Shown here: positions 1 through 9,102 of the stretch, in pieces
Layout: each line of letters opens with the position of its first letter
Numbering within the stretch: the first letter of the stretch is position 1
Assembly: GCA_963699495.1 (NCBI GenBank)
Contig: CAVOUB010000003.1
Span: forward strand, 434,001 to 498,000
Direction of reading: 5' to 3'
Length of the DNA stretch: 64,000 nt
Source of the DNA: JAIBJN01 sp963699495
GTDB taxonomy: Bacteria; Actinomycetota; Thermoleophilia; Gaiellales; Gaiellaceae
Notes under the pieces: model-generated
Databases searched by the model: none
Seen by the model: only the letters and a program-made list of their open reading frames with translations
Told to the model about the DNA's origin: nothing
Translations under genes and position numbers: made by a program

Positions 1-415
1 GGACGGTTGGCAGGTGGGAGGCAAGGTTCGGCAGGGTACGAGCGAGCATGGCATAGGGAGGGTCGACCAGCACGAGATCGTAACGCCTGCCTCCCGCCGC
101 GTCGGCCGCCAGCTTGCGGCGCGCGTCCTCGCGCAGGACGACCGCCCCCTCCAGCCCGAGCTTGTCCAGGTTGCGGAGGATCGTCTCGGCCGCGTCCCGG
201 TCGGACTCGACGAAGGTCACCCGCTCGGCCCCGCGGGAGAGCGCCTCGAGCCCCATCGCCCCGGAGCCCGCGTAGAGGTCGAGCACCTCCGCCCCGTCCA
301 CCGGTCCGATGAGGTTGAAGACGGCCTCGCGCACACGGTCGCCCGTGGGGCGCGTGTCCAGGCCCTTCGGCGCGAAGATGCGCGCGCCCTTACGCGAACC
401 CGCGATTATCCTCAA
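1..415 (-). CDS. rsmD: 16S rRNA (guanine-966-N2)-methyltransferase RsmD, 3' end cut by window edge
   Basis: RsmD methylates the N2 of G966 in 16S rRNA during small-subunit assembly, using S-adenosylmethionine. The reverse strand opens with L/M-RIIAGSRKGARIFAPKGLDT, the typical family start, followed by RPTGDRVREAVFNLI. The SAM-binding loop reads LDLYAGSGAMGLEALSRGA and the catalytic motif is DPPY near residue 121. The start is taken as the TTG at 413-415, because it gives the conserved RIIAG beginning; no ATG or GTG lies close. It overlaps the 3' end of recG by 26 nt, so the two genes are likely translated from one message. The last third of the protein lies outside the window. Confidence 0.93.
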   Translation of the reverse strand, partial: MRIIAGSRKGARIFAPKGLDTRPTGDRVREAVFNLIGPVDGAEVLDLYAGSGAMGLEALSRGAERVTFVESDRDAAETILRNLDKLGLEGAVVLREDARRKLAADAAGGRRYDLVLVDPPYAMLARTLPNLASHLPTV

Positions 416-2461
416 CCCGCTCCGCCTCCCGGCTGAGCGGCTCGAGGATCGCCGGATCCTCGTCCACGAGCTGCTCGGCCCAGGTTCGTGCCGTGACGAT
501 GAGCTTCCGGTCGCGCAAGAGCCGGACGAACTTTAGGTCGGAGAGCCCGGACTGGCGCACGCCCAGCAGCTGCCCCTCGCCGCGGAGCTCCAGGTCGACC
601 TCGGCCAGCTCGAAGCCGTCGGAGGTCTCCACGAGGGCGTCGAGCCTGCGGGCCGCATCCTCCGTCAGCTCCTCCTTGGGACGCGAGACGAGCAGGCAGT
701 AGGACTGCTCGGCGCCCCGGCCGACTCGCCCCCTGAGCTGGTGGAGCTGCGCGAGCCCGAAGCGGTCGGCTTCCTGCACGATCATGATCGTCGCATTGGG
801 GACGTCGACGCCGACCTCGATCACGGTCGTGGCGACGAGGACGTCGAGCTCCCGCCGCTTGAACGCGTCCATCACCTCTCTCCGCTCGGCCGTCCTGAGC
901 TTCCCGTGCAGGCAGCCGACGCGGAAGCCGTGGAGCTCGGCCGCCCGCAGGCGCTCGGCCTCCTGCTCGGCCGCACGCGCCTCGATCGTCTCGGATTCGG
1001 AGACGAGCGGGCAGACGACGTAGGCCTGGCGCCCGTCGTGGAGGTGCCTACGCAGGCGCTTGTACGCCGTGCTGCTCCGCTCGTGGCTCACCCAGCTGGT
1101 GATCACGGGCTTGCGGTTCGCGGGCGGCCTGGCGATCTCGGTCACGTCGAGGTCGCCGAAGACCGTCTGTGCGAGCGTGCGCGGGATCGGGGTCGCGGTC
1201 ATGTGGAGCACGTGCGGCGTCGTCCGGCCGAGCGCGCGCCGCTGCTCGACGCCGAAGCGGTGCTGCTCGTCGACGACGGCGACCGCGAGGGAGCGGAACT
1301 CGACCTCCTCCTGGATGAGGGCGTGCGTGCCGACCGCGAGGTCGGTCTCCCCGCTGGCCAGACGGTCGCGCACGGCGCGGCGCTGCGCGGCCGGGACGGA
1401 GCTGGTGAGGAGCTCGCAGCGAACGCCGAGCTCGTTGCAGATGCCTTCGACCGTCAGGAAGTGCTGCTCGGCCAGGGTCTCCGTCGGTGCCATCAGCGCG
1501 CCCTGGCGGCCCGCCTCGACCGCGCGCAGGAGCGCGTAGAGCGCGACGACGGTCTTCCCGGAGCCCACGTCGCCCTGCAGGAGGCGCTGCATCGGCCTCG
1601 AGTCGCCCAGATCCCGCCGGATCTCGCCGATCGCAGCCTGCTGCTCCGGCGTGAGCTCGAACGGCAGCACCGCGTAGTAGCGCCCGATCAACTCGGCGTC
1701 GTCGGGGAGGGCGGGAGCGCTCGCCTCCTCCTCGAGGGCGCGGCGCCGCTCCTGGAAGCCGAGCTGCAGGACGAGGAGCTCCTCGAGCGCCAGCCGCTCG
1801 CGGGCCGCCTCCGCCTCGGCGCGGTCGAGCGGACGATGAGCGGCGACGAGCGCGTCGGCCCGTAGCGGCAACCCTTGCTCCTGGCGCAGGCGCGCGGGGA
1901 GCGGATCCGGGAGGAAGCGGACGCGCGGCATCGCGGCGTCGACGAACGCGCGGAGCCGGTACGACGGCACGTCCTCGCTCGCGCGGTACTCCGGAACGAG
2001 CCCGACCGTGTGCAGGCCCGTCCCGCGGATCTCGGTGCGGGCGACGCGGAACCCGCCCGAGAGCTCCCGCGTCCCGTGCAGGAGGAGCTCGGTGCCCGGC
2101 GGGAGCTTCGCCAGGTAGGCCTGGTTGAACCAGACGGCTGTCTCGCGCACGCCGGCCGCGTCGACGACGACGCCTTCCACCAGCTTGAGGTTCCGGCGCC
2201 TGGTCGGGCGAACGCGGATGCGCTCCAGCGTGCAGCGCACGGTGGCCTCCTCGCCGGCCGAGAGGTCGCCGAAGCTCGCCACCTGCTCCCAGTCGAGGTA
2301 GGCGCGAGGAACGTGCTCGGCCAGGTCGCGCACGGTGCGGAGCCCGAGCCGCTCCAGCCGCTCGGCGACCTTCGGCCCGACTCCGGGCAGCGTCTCCAGG
2401 GAGGCGTCGGGGTCGACCCGGCGGCGAGCAGCCCTCGGCGGGCCGGTGCTCGCCCCGGCAA
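390..2461 (-). CDS. recG: ATP-dependent DNA helicase RecG
   Basis: RecG is a monomeric branch-migrating helicase that regresses stalled replication forks and remodels R-loops. The wedge-domain hallmark LETLPGVGPKVAERL lies at about 2350-2400. It is followed by the OB fold, Walker A GDVGSGKT, the DEQHRFG box, TATPIPRT, and the C-terminal QLRGRVGRG. Reading from the first canonical start in this frame (GTG, 2333) would remove half of the wedge homology, so the true start must lie upstream. A TTG at 2459-2461 reaches it only if two inserted bases are assumed near 2420. The start is therefore uncertain, but the product (about 690 aa) is not. It follows the cupin gene closely and overlaps rsmD. 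Confidence 0.95.
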
Positions 2462-2479
2462 ACCCGGTCGGGGCCGGGG

Positions 2480-3412
2480 CTACGGCTCGCCGTCCCAGTA
2501 GCCCAGGGGCTCGATCCGCCCCATGACGCCGACGCCGCGCAGGCTCACCTTGCCCGAGCGGGGGTAGTAGACGATGTCGTTCGGCTCGCGGGTGCCGTAG
2601 GCGAGGTAGGTGAGATCGGCCGCGCCGGCCCTGAAGGCGTGCGCGACGCGCGATCCCGGTGGGCGGCCGGCGACGCTGCCGGGGCGGACGGCGTGCTCCT
2701 CGTCGCCGAGCAGGAGCGTCCCCTCGCCCCCGAGGACGACGAAGATCTCCTCTTCGGAGGAATGACAGTGCGGCGGGTAGCCGAACCGGCCGGCCGGAAT
2801 GGTCACGTGGGAGATGCCCGTGCGGGCCGAGCCTGCGGCGCTGCCGAGATCGCGATCGTAGATCAGCGACTCGTTGTGCTCGTCGACGTACGGCTCGACG
2901 TCCGCGACGTTGACGATCGACGCCGGGCGCGCCGCCGGCTCACCGACCTCGGGCTCCCCGGCCTCGGCCTCGCGGTTGAACGGGTGGCGCCGCTCTCCGA
3001 TCGTCGTCACGTCGACGTAGGCGGGGTACATCCAGGCCACTCCGGCGCGCGGGAGCACGGTGTTGCCGTGGCGGATTCGATGTCCGTAGGCGAGGACGCT
3101 GAGCCCCTCGGGCCCGGCGCGCAGCGTGTGGGCCTCCTGGTGGGGGTGGTGGACGAGGCAGTCCCCCGGGCCGATCTCGTGGACGGCGCCGTCCTGCCAG
3201 GAGAGGCCCGAGCCCTCGAGGACGTAGAAGATCTCCTCGGACGCACCCTCGACGTGGGCGGGCGTCGACCAGCGGCCCGGCGCCACGTCGATCCGCTGCA
3301 CGCCGACTCCCTGGGTGCCGACCGCCCGGCCGAGGTTCCGCCAGGTGGCGACGAGGTGCCCGACGTCGCGGCGAAGGCCCTGGACGTCGTCCCAGTGGGT
3401 CACGTGCTGCAC
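2480..3412 (-). CDS. double-cupin domain protein
   Basis: About 310 residues with two cupin barrels. The first carries HVEGASEEIFYVLEGSG and later VHHPHQEAHTL. The second carries PHCHSSEEEIFVVLGGEG and later RVAHAFRAG. Both keep the His/Glu set that usually binds one metal ion, so a metal-dependent dioxygenase, isomerase or sugar-binding role is possible, but the substrate cannot be told from sequence. GTG codons at 3412 and 3403 are candidate starts; anything longer would run into the divergent gene at 3433. The two genes share about 20 bp of upstream DNA, which suggests divergent promoters. Only 19 bp separates its stop from the most upstream possible recG start. Confidence 0.8.
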   Translation of the reverse strand: MQHVTHWDDVQGLRRDVGHLVATWRNLGRAVGTQGVGVQRIDVAPGRWSTPAHVEGASEEIFYVLEGSGLSWQDGAVHEIGPGDCLVHHPHQEAHTLRAGPEGLSVLAYGHRIRHGNTVLPRAGVAWMYPAYVDVTTIGERRHPFNREAEAGEPEVGEPAARPASIVNVADVEPYVDEHNESLIYDRDLGSAAGSARTGISHVTIPAGRFGYPPHCHSSEEEIFVVLGGEGTLLLGDEEHAVRPGSVAGRPPGSRVAHAFRAGAADLTYLAYGTREPNDIVYYPRSGKVSLRGVGVMGRIEPLGYWDGEP

Positions 3413-3432
3413 GGTGGCTACGATACCGCCGC

Positions 3433-4059
3433 ATGGCAGAGCCGAACGCCGTCGCCGAGGCCGCGGAGGAGGTCGTCCCCGGAGTCTGGCGCTGGGGTGT
3501 GGCCAACGAGCGGATCGGGGGCGCCGAGAGCACCGGGCACGCGGTCGCCGGGACGGACGACGTCGTCCTCGTCGATCCCGTGCGGCTCGCCCCGGACGCG
3601 CTCGCTTCGCTGGGAGCGGTGAGCGCGATCCTCCTGACGGCGCAGTGCCACCAGCGCTCGGCGTGGCGCTACCGGCGCGACTTCGGCGCCCCCGTCTGGG
3701 CGCCGGAGGGGACGAGGCCGATGGAGGAGGAGCCCGACGAGCGCTACCGGGTCGGCGACCTGCTCCCCGGAGCGCTGCGCGCCGTCCATACGCCGGGCCC
3801 GGAGGAGGTGCACTTCTCCTTCCTGCTCGAGCGCGACCCGCGAGTGCTCTTCTGCTCGGACCTGCTGACGAACTACGGAGGGCGGGGGCTCGACTTCGTC
3901 CCCCTCCAGTACCACGACGACCCACCGCAGACCCGCCGCACCGTCGAAGGCCTCCTCGACCTCGACTTCGCCGTCCTCTGCCTCGACCACGGCAGCGCCG
4001 TGACCGACGATCCGAAGGCCGAGATCCGCGCCCTCCTGGCCCGGACCGCGGCCGTTTAG
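3433..4059 (+). CDS. metallo-beta-lactamase-fold protein with degenerate metal site
   Basis: This 208-residue protein has the alternating strand and helix pattern of small MBL-fold hydrolases: an early DDVVLVDPVRL strand, later HTPGP, then CSDLL, and DHG near the end. The usual HxHxDH metal motif is replaced by TAQCHQRSAW, leaving only one of the normal His positions, while the HTPGP histidine, the CSD aspartate and the DHG histidine remain. It may therefore bind one metal or be non-catalytic. It starts at an ATG 20 bp from the divergent cupin gene. No partner beyond that neighbour is evident. Confidence 0.75.
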   Translation: MAEPNAVAEAAEEVVPGVWRWGVANERIGGAESTGHAVAGTDDVVLVDPVRLAPDALASLGAVSAILLTAQCHQRSAWRYRRDFGAPVWAPEGTRPMEEEPDERYRVGDLLPGALRAVHTPGPEEVHFSFLLERDPRVLFCSDLLTNYGGRGLDFVPLQYHDDPPQTRRTVEGLLDLDFAVLCLDHGSAVTDDPKAEIRALLARTAAV

Positions 4060-4061
4060 GG

Positions 4062-4088
4062 CACGTCCGGGGTCAGACCCCGGGCGTG
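4062..4088. terminator. strong palindrome after the MBL-fold gene
   Basis: Two 12-base arms (4062-4073 and 4077-4088) pair at 11 of 12 positions around a 3-base loop; the core is GGGGTCAGACCCC. It begins 3 bases after the stop codon at 4059 and lies between convergent genes (the next gene, fakB, ends at 4214 on the minus strand). This suits a bidirectional transcription stop, although no T-run follows. The rest of 4060-4213 holds nothing else I can recognise. Confidence 0.5.
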
Positions 4089-4213
4089 GCCGTTGGGGAC
4101 GCGTCGGTGGGGCTCGCTCCGGCTATCCATGCGCGTTGCCTGGGCGGTGGGCATCGCCCCGAGGAACCCATGTGTGGGACCGCGTCGGCCATGGCCCAGC
4201 GAGCTCGGCCGCT

Positions 4214-5080
4214 CTAGACCGGTTCGTCCTGGAACCAGAAGAGGCCCAGCGTGCCCGGGCCTCCGTGCGTGCCGATCACAGGGCCGAGGGTCGTGACGAT
4301 GTCGAGCGACGCGCTGGGGCGCGCCGCGCGGAGACGGTCCACGAGCTTTGCGGCGTCCTCGGGCGCGTCGGCGTGGCCGACGCCGACGTGGAGGTCCGGC
4401 GAGTCCTCGGTGCCTTCGAGGAACATGGACTCGAACTCCGCCAGCGCCTTCGTACGCCCGCGCACGCGCTTGAGCGGCGCCACCTCGCCGTCGTCGAAAT
4501 GGAGGATCGGCTTCACGTTCAGGAGCTGCCCGGCGAGCCCGGAGGCCTTGCCGACGCGGCCGCCGCGCACCAGGTACTCCAGCGTCTCGACGGTGAAGAG
4601 GAGGCCCCGCGTGGCCTTGAAGCGCTCGACGACGGCGAGGAGCTCCTCCTCCGTCGTCCCGCGTTCGAGGCGGCGCTGGAGCGCGTCGGCGAGGATGACG
4701 GCGCCGCCGCAGATGACGCCCGAGTCGACGAGCGTCACCCGCTCGTCTCCGATCGACTCGGCGCCCAGGCGGGCGCTCTCGAACGTCCCGGACAGCCTGG
4801 CGGAGAGCAGGACCGCGAAGATCCGCTCGAAGCCGCTCAGCTCCTGGTAGACGGCCGCGAAGTCGGCGGGGGTCGGCTGCGAGCTCTTGGGAGGCTCGGG
4901 CGATTCCCTCAGCCTGCGGTAGAACTCCTCCGGCGCGATGTCCACGTACTCCCGAAACGTCTCGTCGCCGAAGCGCACGTAGAGCGGGACCATGCGCCAG
5001 TTGCGATGGCGCGCCTGCGGGTCCGGGCAGTCGGCCGTCGAGTCGAGGACGATGGCGGTGTTCTCAGCGGAGAGCTGCAC
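4214..5080 (-). CDS. fakB: DegV-family fatty-acid-binding protein (FakB)
   Basis: FakB proteins carry an acyl group to the FakA kinase, which phosphorylates exogenous fatty acids for entry into phospholipid synthesis. This 288-residue protein has the DegV hallmarks: IVLDSTADCP at the N-terminus, the acyl-binding SQPTPADF segment, LSARLSGTFESARLGAE, VDSGVICGGAVILA, and the C-terminal GPVIGTHGGPGTLGL. The start is GTG at 5080. It overlaps the preceding receiver gene by 17 nt, and fakA lies just upstream of that, so the three genes form one operon. Binding specificity (saturated or unsaturated chains) cannot be read from the sequence. Confidence 0.93.
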   Translation of the reverse strand: MQLSAENTAIVLDSTADCPDPQARHRNWRMVPLYVRFGDETFREYVDIAPEEFYRRLRESPEPPKSSQPTPADFAAVYQELSGFERIFAVLLSARLSGTFESARLGAESIGDERVTLVDSGVICGGAVILADALQRRLERGTTEEELLAVVERFKATRGLLFTVETLEYLVRGGRVGKASGLAGQLLNVKPILHFDDGEVAPLKRVRGRTKALAEFESMFLEGTEDSPDLHVGVGHADAPEDAAKLVDRLRAARPSASLDIVTTLGPVIGTHGGPGTLGLFWFQDEPV

Positions 5081-5456
5081 CGCGTCCCGCGGCGTCCCTC
5101 ACGGCGCCGACGATCTCGTCCAGCTCCCGGTCCTTCGTGAGGCAGGCGACCGCGCCGGCCTCGTAGAGCGCGTCGATCTCCTCGCTCTCCGCAGTCGCGG
5201 TGAGGACGACGACGGCAGCCGTGGGGCAGGCCTCGCCGATCGCCCCGGTCGTCTCGACGCCGTCGAGCTCCGGGAGGCGGTAGTCCATCAGGACGACGTC
5301 CGGCTGCAGGCGGGCGCAGACCTGCAACGCGCTCCGGCCGTCAGGCACGGCGGCGGCGACCCGAATGTCCGGCACGGTGCTGAGCAGAAGCTCGAGCGAC
5401 TCGCGAAAGACGTCGTTGTCCTCGACGAGGACGACGGTGATCGGTTCGCTGGCCAC
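5064..5456 (-). CDS. stand-alone response-regulator receiver protein
   Basis: A single CheY-like receiver domain fills all 130 residues. The acidic pocket is VEDND near residue 11, the phospho-acceptor Asp lies in VVLMDYRLPE near residue 57, the switch Thr in VVLTAT and the conserved Lys in CLTKD. There is no output or DNA-binding domain. It sits between fakA (20 bp away) and fakB (17-nt overlap). The likely mode is protein-protein signalling, and the position suggests a link to fatty-acid uptake, but that is inference. No histidine kinase gene is in the window. Confidence 0.88.
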   Translation of the reverse strand: MASEPITVVLVEDNDVFRESLELLLSTVPDIRVAAAVPDGRSALQVCARLQPDVVLMDYRLPELDGVETTGAIGEACPTAAVVVLTATAESEEIDALYEAGAVACLTKDRELDEIVGAVRDAAGRGAALR

Positions 5457-5475
5457 GTCAGGTCAGAGTATCGGT

Positions 5476-7048
5476 CTATTCCGCGCCGAACAGAAGGGGA
5501 TAGTGCGGCTGGCCGCCGTCGTGAACCTCGATCTCGAGCTCGGGGTGCTCCTCCTGGACGAAGGAGACGAGGTCGCCGACTCCCTCGCCGTCTTCGCCGA
5601 CCAGGATCGTGAGCACGTCGGGGCCGTCCTCGAGCAGGCGCTCCAGGACGTCACGGGCGACCGGCTGGAGAACCGGGCCGACCGTCACCGGCTCGCCTTC
5701 GAGCAGGCCGAGAAACTGTCCCTCCTCGACCGCGAGGTCACCGACGACGGCGTCGCGCGAGGCGCGCGTCACGGCCGCCGAGCGCACGCCGGCGGCCGCC
5801 TCCTCCATCTCGGCCCCGTTCTCGTCGGCCGGCCGGTTCGGGTCGAAGGCGACCAGCGCACCGAGGCCGGCGAGAATCGAGCGCGTGGGGACGACCCGTG
5901 CAGGCTTCGACGACGCGCCGACGGCCTGCTCGGCGGCGAGGATCACGTTCTTGTTGTTCGGAAGCACGACGGCCTCCAAGGCAGGCAGCGCCTCGATGGC
6001 AGCGACGATGTCCGCGGTGGACGGGTTCATCGACTGCCCACCCTCGACGCAGAGAGCGCCGAGGCTCTCGAACAGCTTGCGGGTGCCGTCCCCCGCGCAC
6101 ACGGAGACCGCTCCGCACGTAGCCAGCTCCTCCGCGATCAGGATGCGCTCCGAGCGCTCGACCGTCTGGACGTGCATGTTCTTCACGTCCACCTCCTCGA
6201 TCACGCCGACGGACGTGGCGAGCGAGAGCACGGTCCCGGGCTCGTCCGTGTGGAGGTGCGCCTTCACGGCGCCGGGGCCCCCCACGACGAGCAGCGAGTC
6301 GCCCAACTTCAGGAGCTCGGCCTCGAGCTCACCGGGGTCGACGTCCTCGCCCTCGACGAAGAACGACGTGCAGTACCGGAACTTCGAAAGCTCCTGGTGG
6401 ATCGCCTCGAGCGGGATCGGCTCGAGAAGCGGCGCAGGCTCGGGTAGCTCCTCTCCGCGCAGGTACGACGTGATGCCCCTGACGATCTCGATCAGGCCCG
6501 CCGCGCCCGCATCGACGACGCCTGCCTGCTTGAGGATGTCGAGCTGCTCCGTCGTCTGCTCGAGAGCGGTCTCCCCCGCCGCGAGCACGTCTGCGAGGGC
6601 GTCCTCGACGGCCGGGCCGTCGCCCGCGATCGTCCTCCCCGCGCTCCGCGAGGACGCGTGCCACGGTCAGGATCGTCCCCTCCTGCGGGTTGCGAACGGC
6701 CGCATAGCCGGCGTCGCTGGCCCCGCGGAGCATCCGGGCGAGCGCGGGCGCGTCGATCGTGCCGTCGTCCGGCAGCTCCCGGAGGGCGCCGGCGACGAGC
6801 TGGGAGAGGATGACGCCGGAGTTCCCGCGCGCTCCCATGAGCACCGCGCGGCCGATGTCGGCCTCGGAGTCGCGCTCGAGCGCGTCCACGGCCGACCGGA
6901 CGGTCTGGGTCATGTTCGTGCCCGTGTCCCCGTCGGGAACCGGGTACACGTTCAGGTCGTCGATGCGGGCGCGGTTCGCCTCGAGCGCGGCCAGCGCCGC
7001 GCGCGCGAGGTCTAGACCGCCTTCTGGACGCGGCCCGACTTCAGACAC
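5476..7048 (-). CDS. fakA: fatty-acid kinase FakA (DAK phosphatase family), one frameshift
   Basis: FakA phosphorylates FakB-bound fatty acids. The N-terminal DhaK-like ATP-binding part reads NVYPVPDGDTGTNM, with three Mg-binding Asp and Thr residues, followed by GARGNSGVILSQL. The second frame continues with EQLDILKQAGVVDAGAAGL, then the central and C-terminal domains ending in HYPLLFGAE. The shift lies at about 6630-6650, where dropping one G joins the frames as TIAGDGPAVEDALADVLAAG. The GTG at 7048 gives a 36-nt overlap with rpmB; no later start precedes the conserved domain. Total length is about 523 aa, normal for the family. It heads the fakA-receiver-fakB operon. Confidence 0.9.
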
Positions 7049-7203
7049 CGGGCGCAGACGTAAGCCCTGCGGGCAGCTCCGTTCACGAGGATGCGAACCC
7101 GCTGGAGGTTGGGGTTGAAGCGGCGCTTCGTGGCCACCATCGAGTGGCTCCGGTTGTTACCGAACGAAGGGCCCTTCCCACAGACTGCGCAGACCTTGGA
7201 CAT
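7012..7203 (-). CDS. rpmB: 50S ribosomal protein L28
   Basis: L28 is a component of the large ribosomal subunit. The 63-residue product starts MSKVCAVCGKGPSFGNNRSH and ends VCARCLKSGRVQKAV. Four cysteines in two CxxC pairs (CAVC and CARC) mark the zinc-binding (C+) form of L28. The ATG at 7201-7203 was chosen because upstream extension lacks homology. Its 3' end overlaps the fakA start, the common bacterial arrangement of rpmB with a DAK-type gene. Confidence 0.96.
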   Translation of the reverse strand: MSKVCAVCGKGPSFGNNRSHSMVATKRRFNPNLQRVRILVNGAARRAYVCARCLKSGRVQKAV

Positions 7204-7255
7204 CGGCGGAGGAGTATAGCGAGAGCCAGATGCCCGGCCGCCGCGGCGGGCGTCT

Positions 7256-7795
7256 CTACTCGACGGCCCGGGAGCGCAACAGGCCGAACACGTCGGCCAT
7301 CTCGAGCGCGGAGCGCGCGGCCTCCGCGCCCTTGTTCCCGTGCGCCCCGCCGGCACGGGCCTCGGCCTGCTCCCGCGTGTCGCAGGTGAGGACGCCGAAG
7401 GAGACGGGGATCCCGGTCTCGAGGGCGGCCAGCTGCAGCCCGCTCGCGGCCTCGCCGGCCACGTAGTCGAAGTGCGGCGTCTCGCCGCGGATGACGCAGC
7501 CGATCGCGATCACACAGGAGTACTGCCGCGTCCGGGCGAGCGCCATCGCGCCGAGCGGCAGCTCGAACGCCCCCGGCACAGGGACGACGTCGATGCGGTC
7601 GCGCTCGACGCCGGCCTCCTCGAGCGCCGCGATCGCCCCCTCGAGCAGGCGCGAGGTGATCTGGCCGTTGAAGCGGCCGACGACGATCCCGACGGCGCGG
7701 CGGGCGCCGTTGGGCGAGCCCTCGATCACGCCCACGCCGTCCGGGAGCCGCAGCCGCCCGATGGCGTGGTCCGGGGCGCGCAGGCCGTCGCTCAT
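7256..7795 (-). CDS. ribH: 6,7-dimethyl-8-ribityllumazine synthase
   Basis: RibH condenses 5-amino-6-ribitylaminouracil with 3,4-dihydroxy-2-butanone 4-phosphate, the penultimate step of riboflavin synthesis. About 179 residues: VGIVVGRFNGQITSRLLEGA at the N-terminal core, VPGAFELPLGAMALA, then AIGCVIRGETPHFDYVAGEA, and FGVLTCDTREQAEARAGG with the conserved His just after, in GAHGNKGAEAA. The ATG at 7793-7795 overlaps the ribBA stop as ATGA, so the genes are translationally coupled. It is the last gene of the rib cluster. Confidence 0.96.
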   Translation of the reverse strand: MSDGLRAPDHAIGRLRLPDGVGVIEGSPNGARRAVGIVVGRFNGQITSRLLEGAIAALEEAGVERDRIDVVPVPGAFELPLGAMALARTRQYSCVIAIGCVIRGETPHFDYVAGEAASGLQLAALETGIPVSFGVLTCDTREQAEARAGGAHGNKGAEAARSALEMADVFGLLRSRAVE

Positions 7796-9051
7796 TGCTC
7801 GTCCCCCGGCTCCTCGAAGCGCTGCTCCTGGTGGTGCAGCCGGTGGCCGAGCTTGTCGCGCTTGGTCTCCAGGTACTGCCGGTTCTCCAGGTTCGGGGAC
7901 ACCTCGATGGGGACCTGCTCGACGACCTTCAGCCCGAATGCCTCGATCCCGGTGATCTTGCGCGGGTTGTTCGTGAGGATCCGGATGGTCGAGAGGCCCA
8001 GCTCGGAGAGGATCTGCGAGCCGATCCCGTACTCCCGCGCGTCGGGCGGGAAGCCGAGCTCGATGTTGGCCTCGACCGTGTCCAGACCGTTCTCCTGCAG
8101 CTCGTAGGCCTTCAGCTTGGCGAGGAGGCCGATTCCACGACCCTCCTGGGACATGTAGAGAAGGACGCCGCGGTCCTCGCCGGCGATCCGCCTGAGCGCG
8201 AGCTCGAGCTGCTCCCCGCAGTCGCAGCGGAGGGAGTGGAAGACGTCGCCCGTCAGGCACTCCGAGTGCACCCGGACGAGCACGTCCTCCGCGCCGGCCA
8301 CGTCTCCCCGGACGAGCGCGACGTGCGTCTTGCCGGTGAGCGTCTCGCGAAATGCCACTGCGACGAAGTCCCCGTAGGAGGTCGGGAGCCGGACGGTGGT
8401 CATGCGCTCGACGAGCTTCTCCGTCCGCCGCCGGTACTCGATCAGGTCCTCGACCGTGACGAGCTTGAGCCCGTGCCGCTCGCAGTACGGGACCAGGTCC
8501 GGCACGCGTGCCATCGTCCCGTCCTCGTTCATGATCTCGCAGACGACGCCGGCCGGGTTCAGGCCCGCCAGGCGCGCGAGGTCGACGGCAGCCTCGGTCT
8601 GGCCCGCCCGCTGCAGCACGCCGCCCGGGCGCGCCCGAAGCGGGAAGACATGGCCGGGCTGGACGAGGTCGCCGGGGCCCTTCGTCGGGTCGATCGCCAC
8701 CTGGATCGTGTGCGCGCGGTCGGCGGCGGAGATCCCGGTGGTGACGCCCTCGCGGGCCTCGATGGCGACGGTGAACGCCGTCTCGTTGGGCGTCTCGTTG
8801 TTGTACGTCATCGGCCTGAGCGCGAGCTCGTCGCAGCGCTCCTCCGTCAGGCAGAGGCAGATGAGCCCGCGCGCGTGGGTGGCCATGAAGTTGATCGCCT
8901 CGGGCGTCGCGAATTGCGCGGCGATGGTCAGGTCGCCCTCGTTCTCGCGATCGGCGGCGTCGACCACCACCACGAGCTTCCCCTGGCGAATGTCCTCGAT
9001 CGCCTCCTCGATCGTGGCGAAGGGCGTCTTCGTCTCCATCTGAGCGCTCAT
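7792..9051 (-). CDS. ribBA: bifunctional 3,4-dihydroxy-2-butanone-4-phosphate synthase / GTP cyclohydrolase II
   Basis: This 419-residue fusion supplies both branches of riboflavin synthesis. The RibB half (about 1-210) has VVVVDAADRENEGDLTIAAQ, DRAHTIQVAIDP and HVFPLRARPGGVLQRAGQTE. The RibA half (about 215-410) has the zinc ligands in HSECLTGDVFHSLRCDCGEQ and the catalytic stretch MSQEGRGIGLLAKLKAYELQ. The ATG at 9051 is the only sensible start. It lies 51 bp after ribE and overlaps ribH by 4 nt. No FMN riboswitch was recognised before it. Confidence 0.97.
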   Translation of the reverse strand: MSAQMETKTPFATIEEAIEDIRQGKLVVVVDAADRENEGDLTIAAQFATPEAINFMATHARGLICLCLTEERCDELALRPMTYNNETPNETAFTVAIEAREGVTTGISAADRAHTIQVAIDPTKGPGDLVQPGHVFPLRARPGGVLQRAGQTEAAVDLARLAGLNPAGVVCEIMNEDGTMARVPDLVPYCERHGLKLVTVEDLIEYRRRTEKLVERMTTVRLPTSYGDFVAVAFRETLTGKTHVALVRGDVAGAEDVLVRVHSECLTGDVFHSLRCDCGEQLELALRRIAGEDRGVLLYMSQEGRGIGLLAKLKAYELQENGLDTVEANIELGFPPDAREYGIGSQILSELGLSTIRILTNNPRKITGIEAFGLKVVEQVPIEVSPNLENRQYLETKRDKLGHRLHHQEQRFEEPGDEQ

Positions 9052-9102
9052 CTCTCTCAGATCGTATCCGGGAGGCTCGCCCGGGGGCTCCGCCTTCGTG
9101 GG

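Noticed and set aside
2480..3925. Longer cupin protein of 481 aa
   Set aside because: The first 170 codons are antisense to the divergent MBL-fold gene and have the Arg/Pro/Ala-rich look of a GC shadow.
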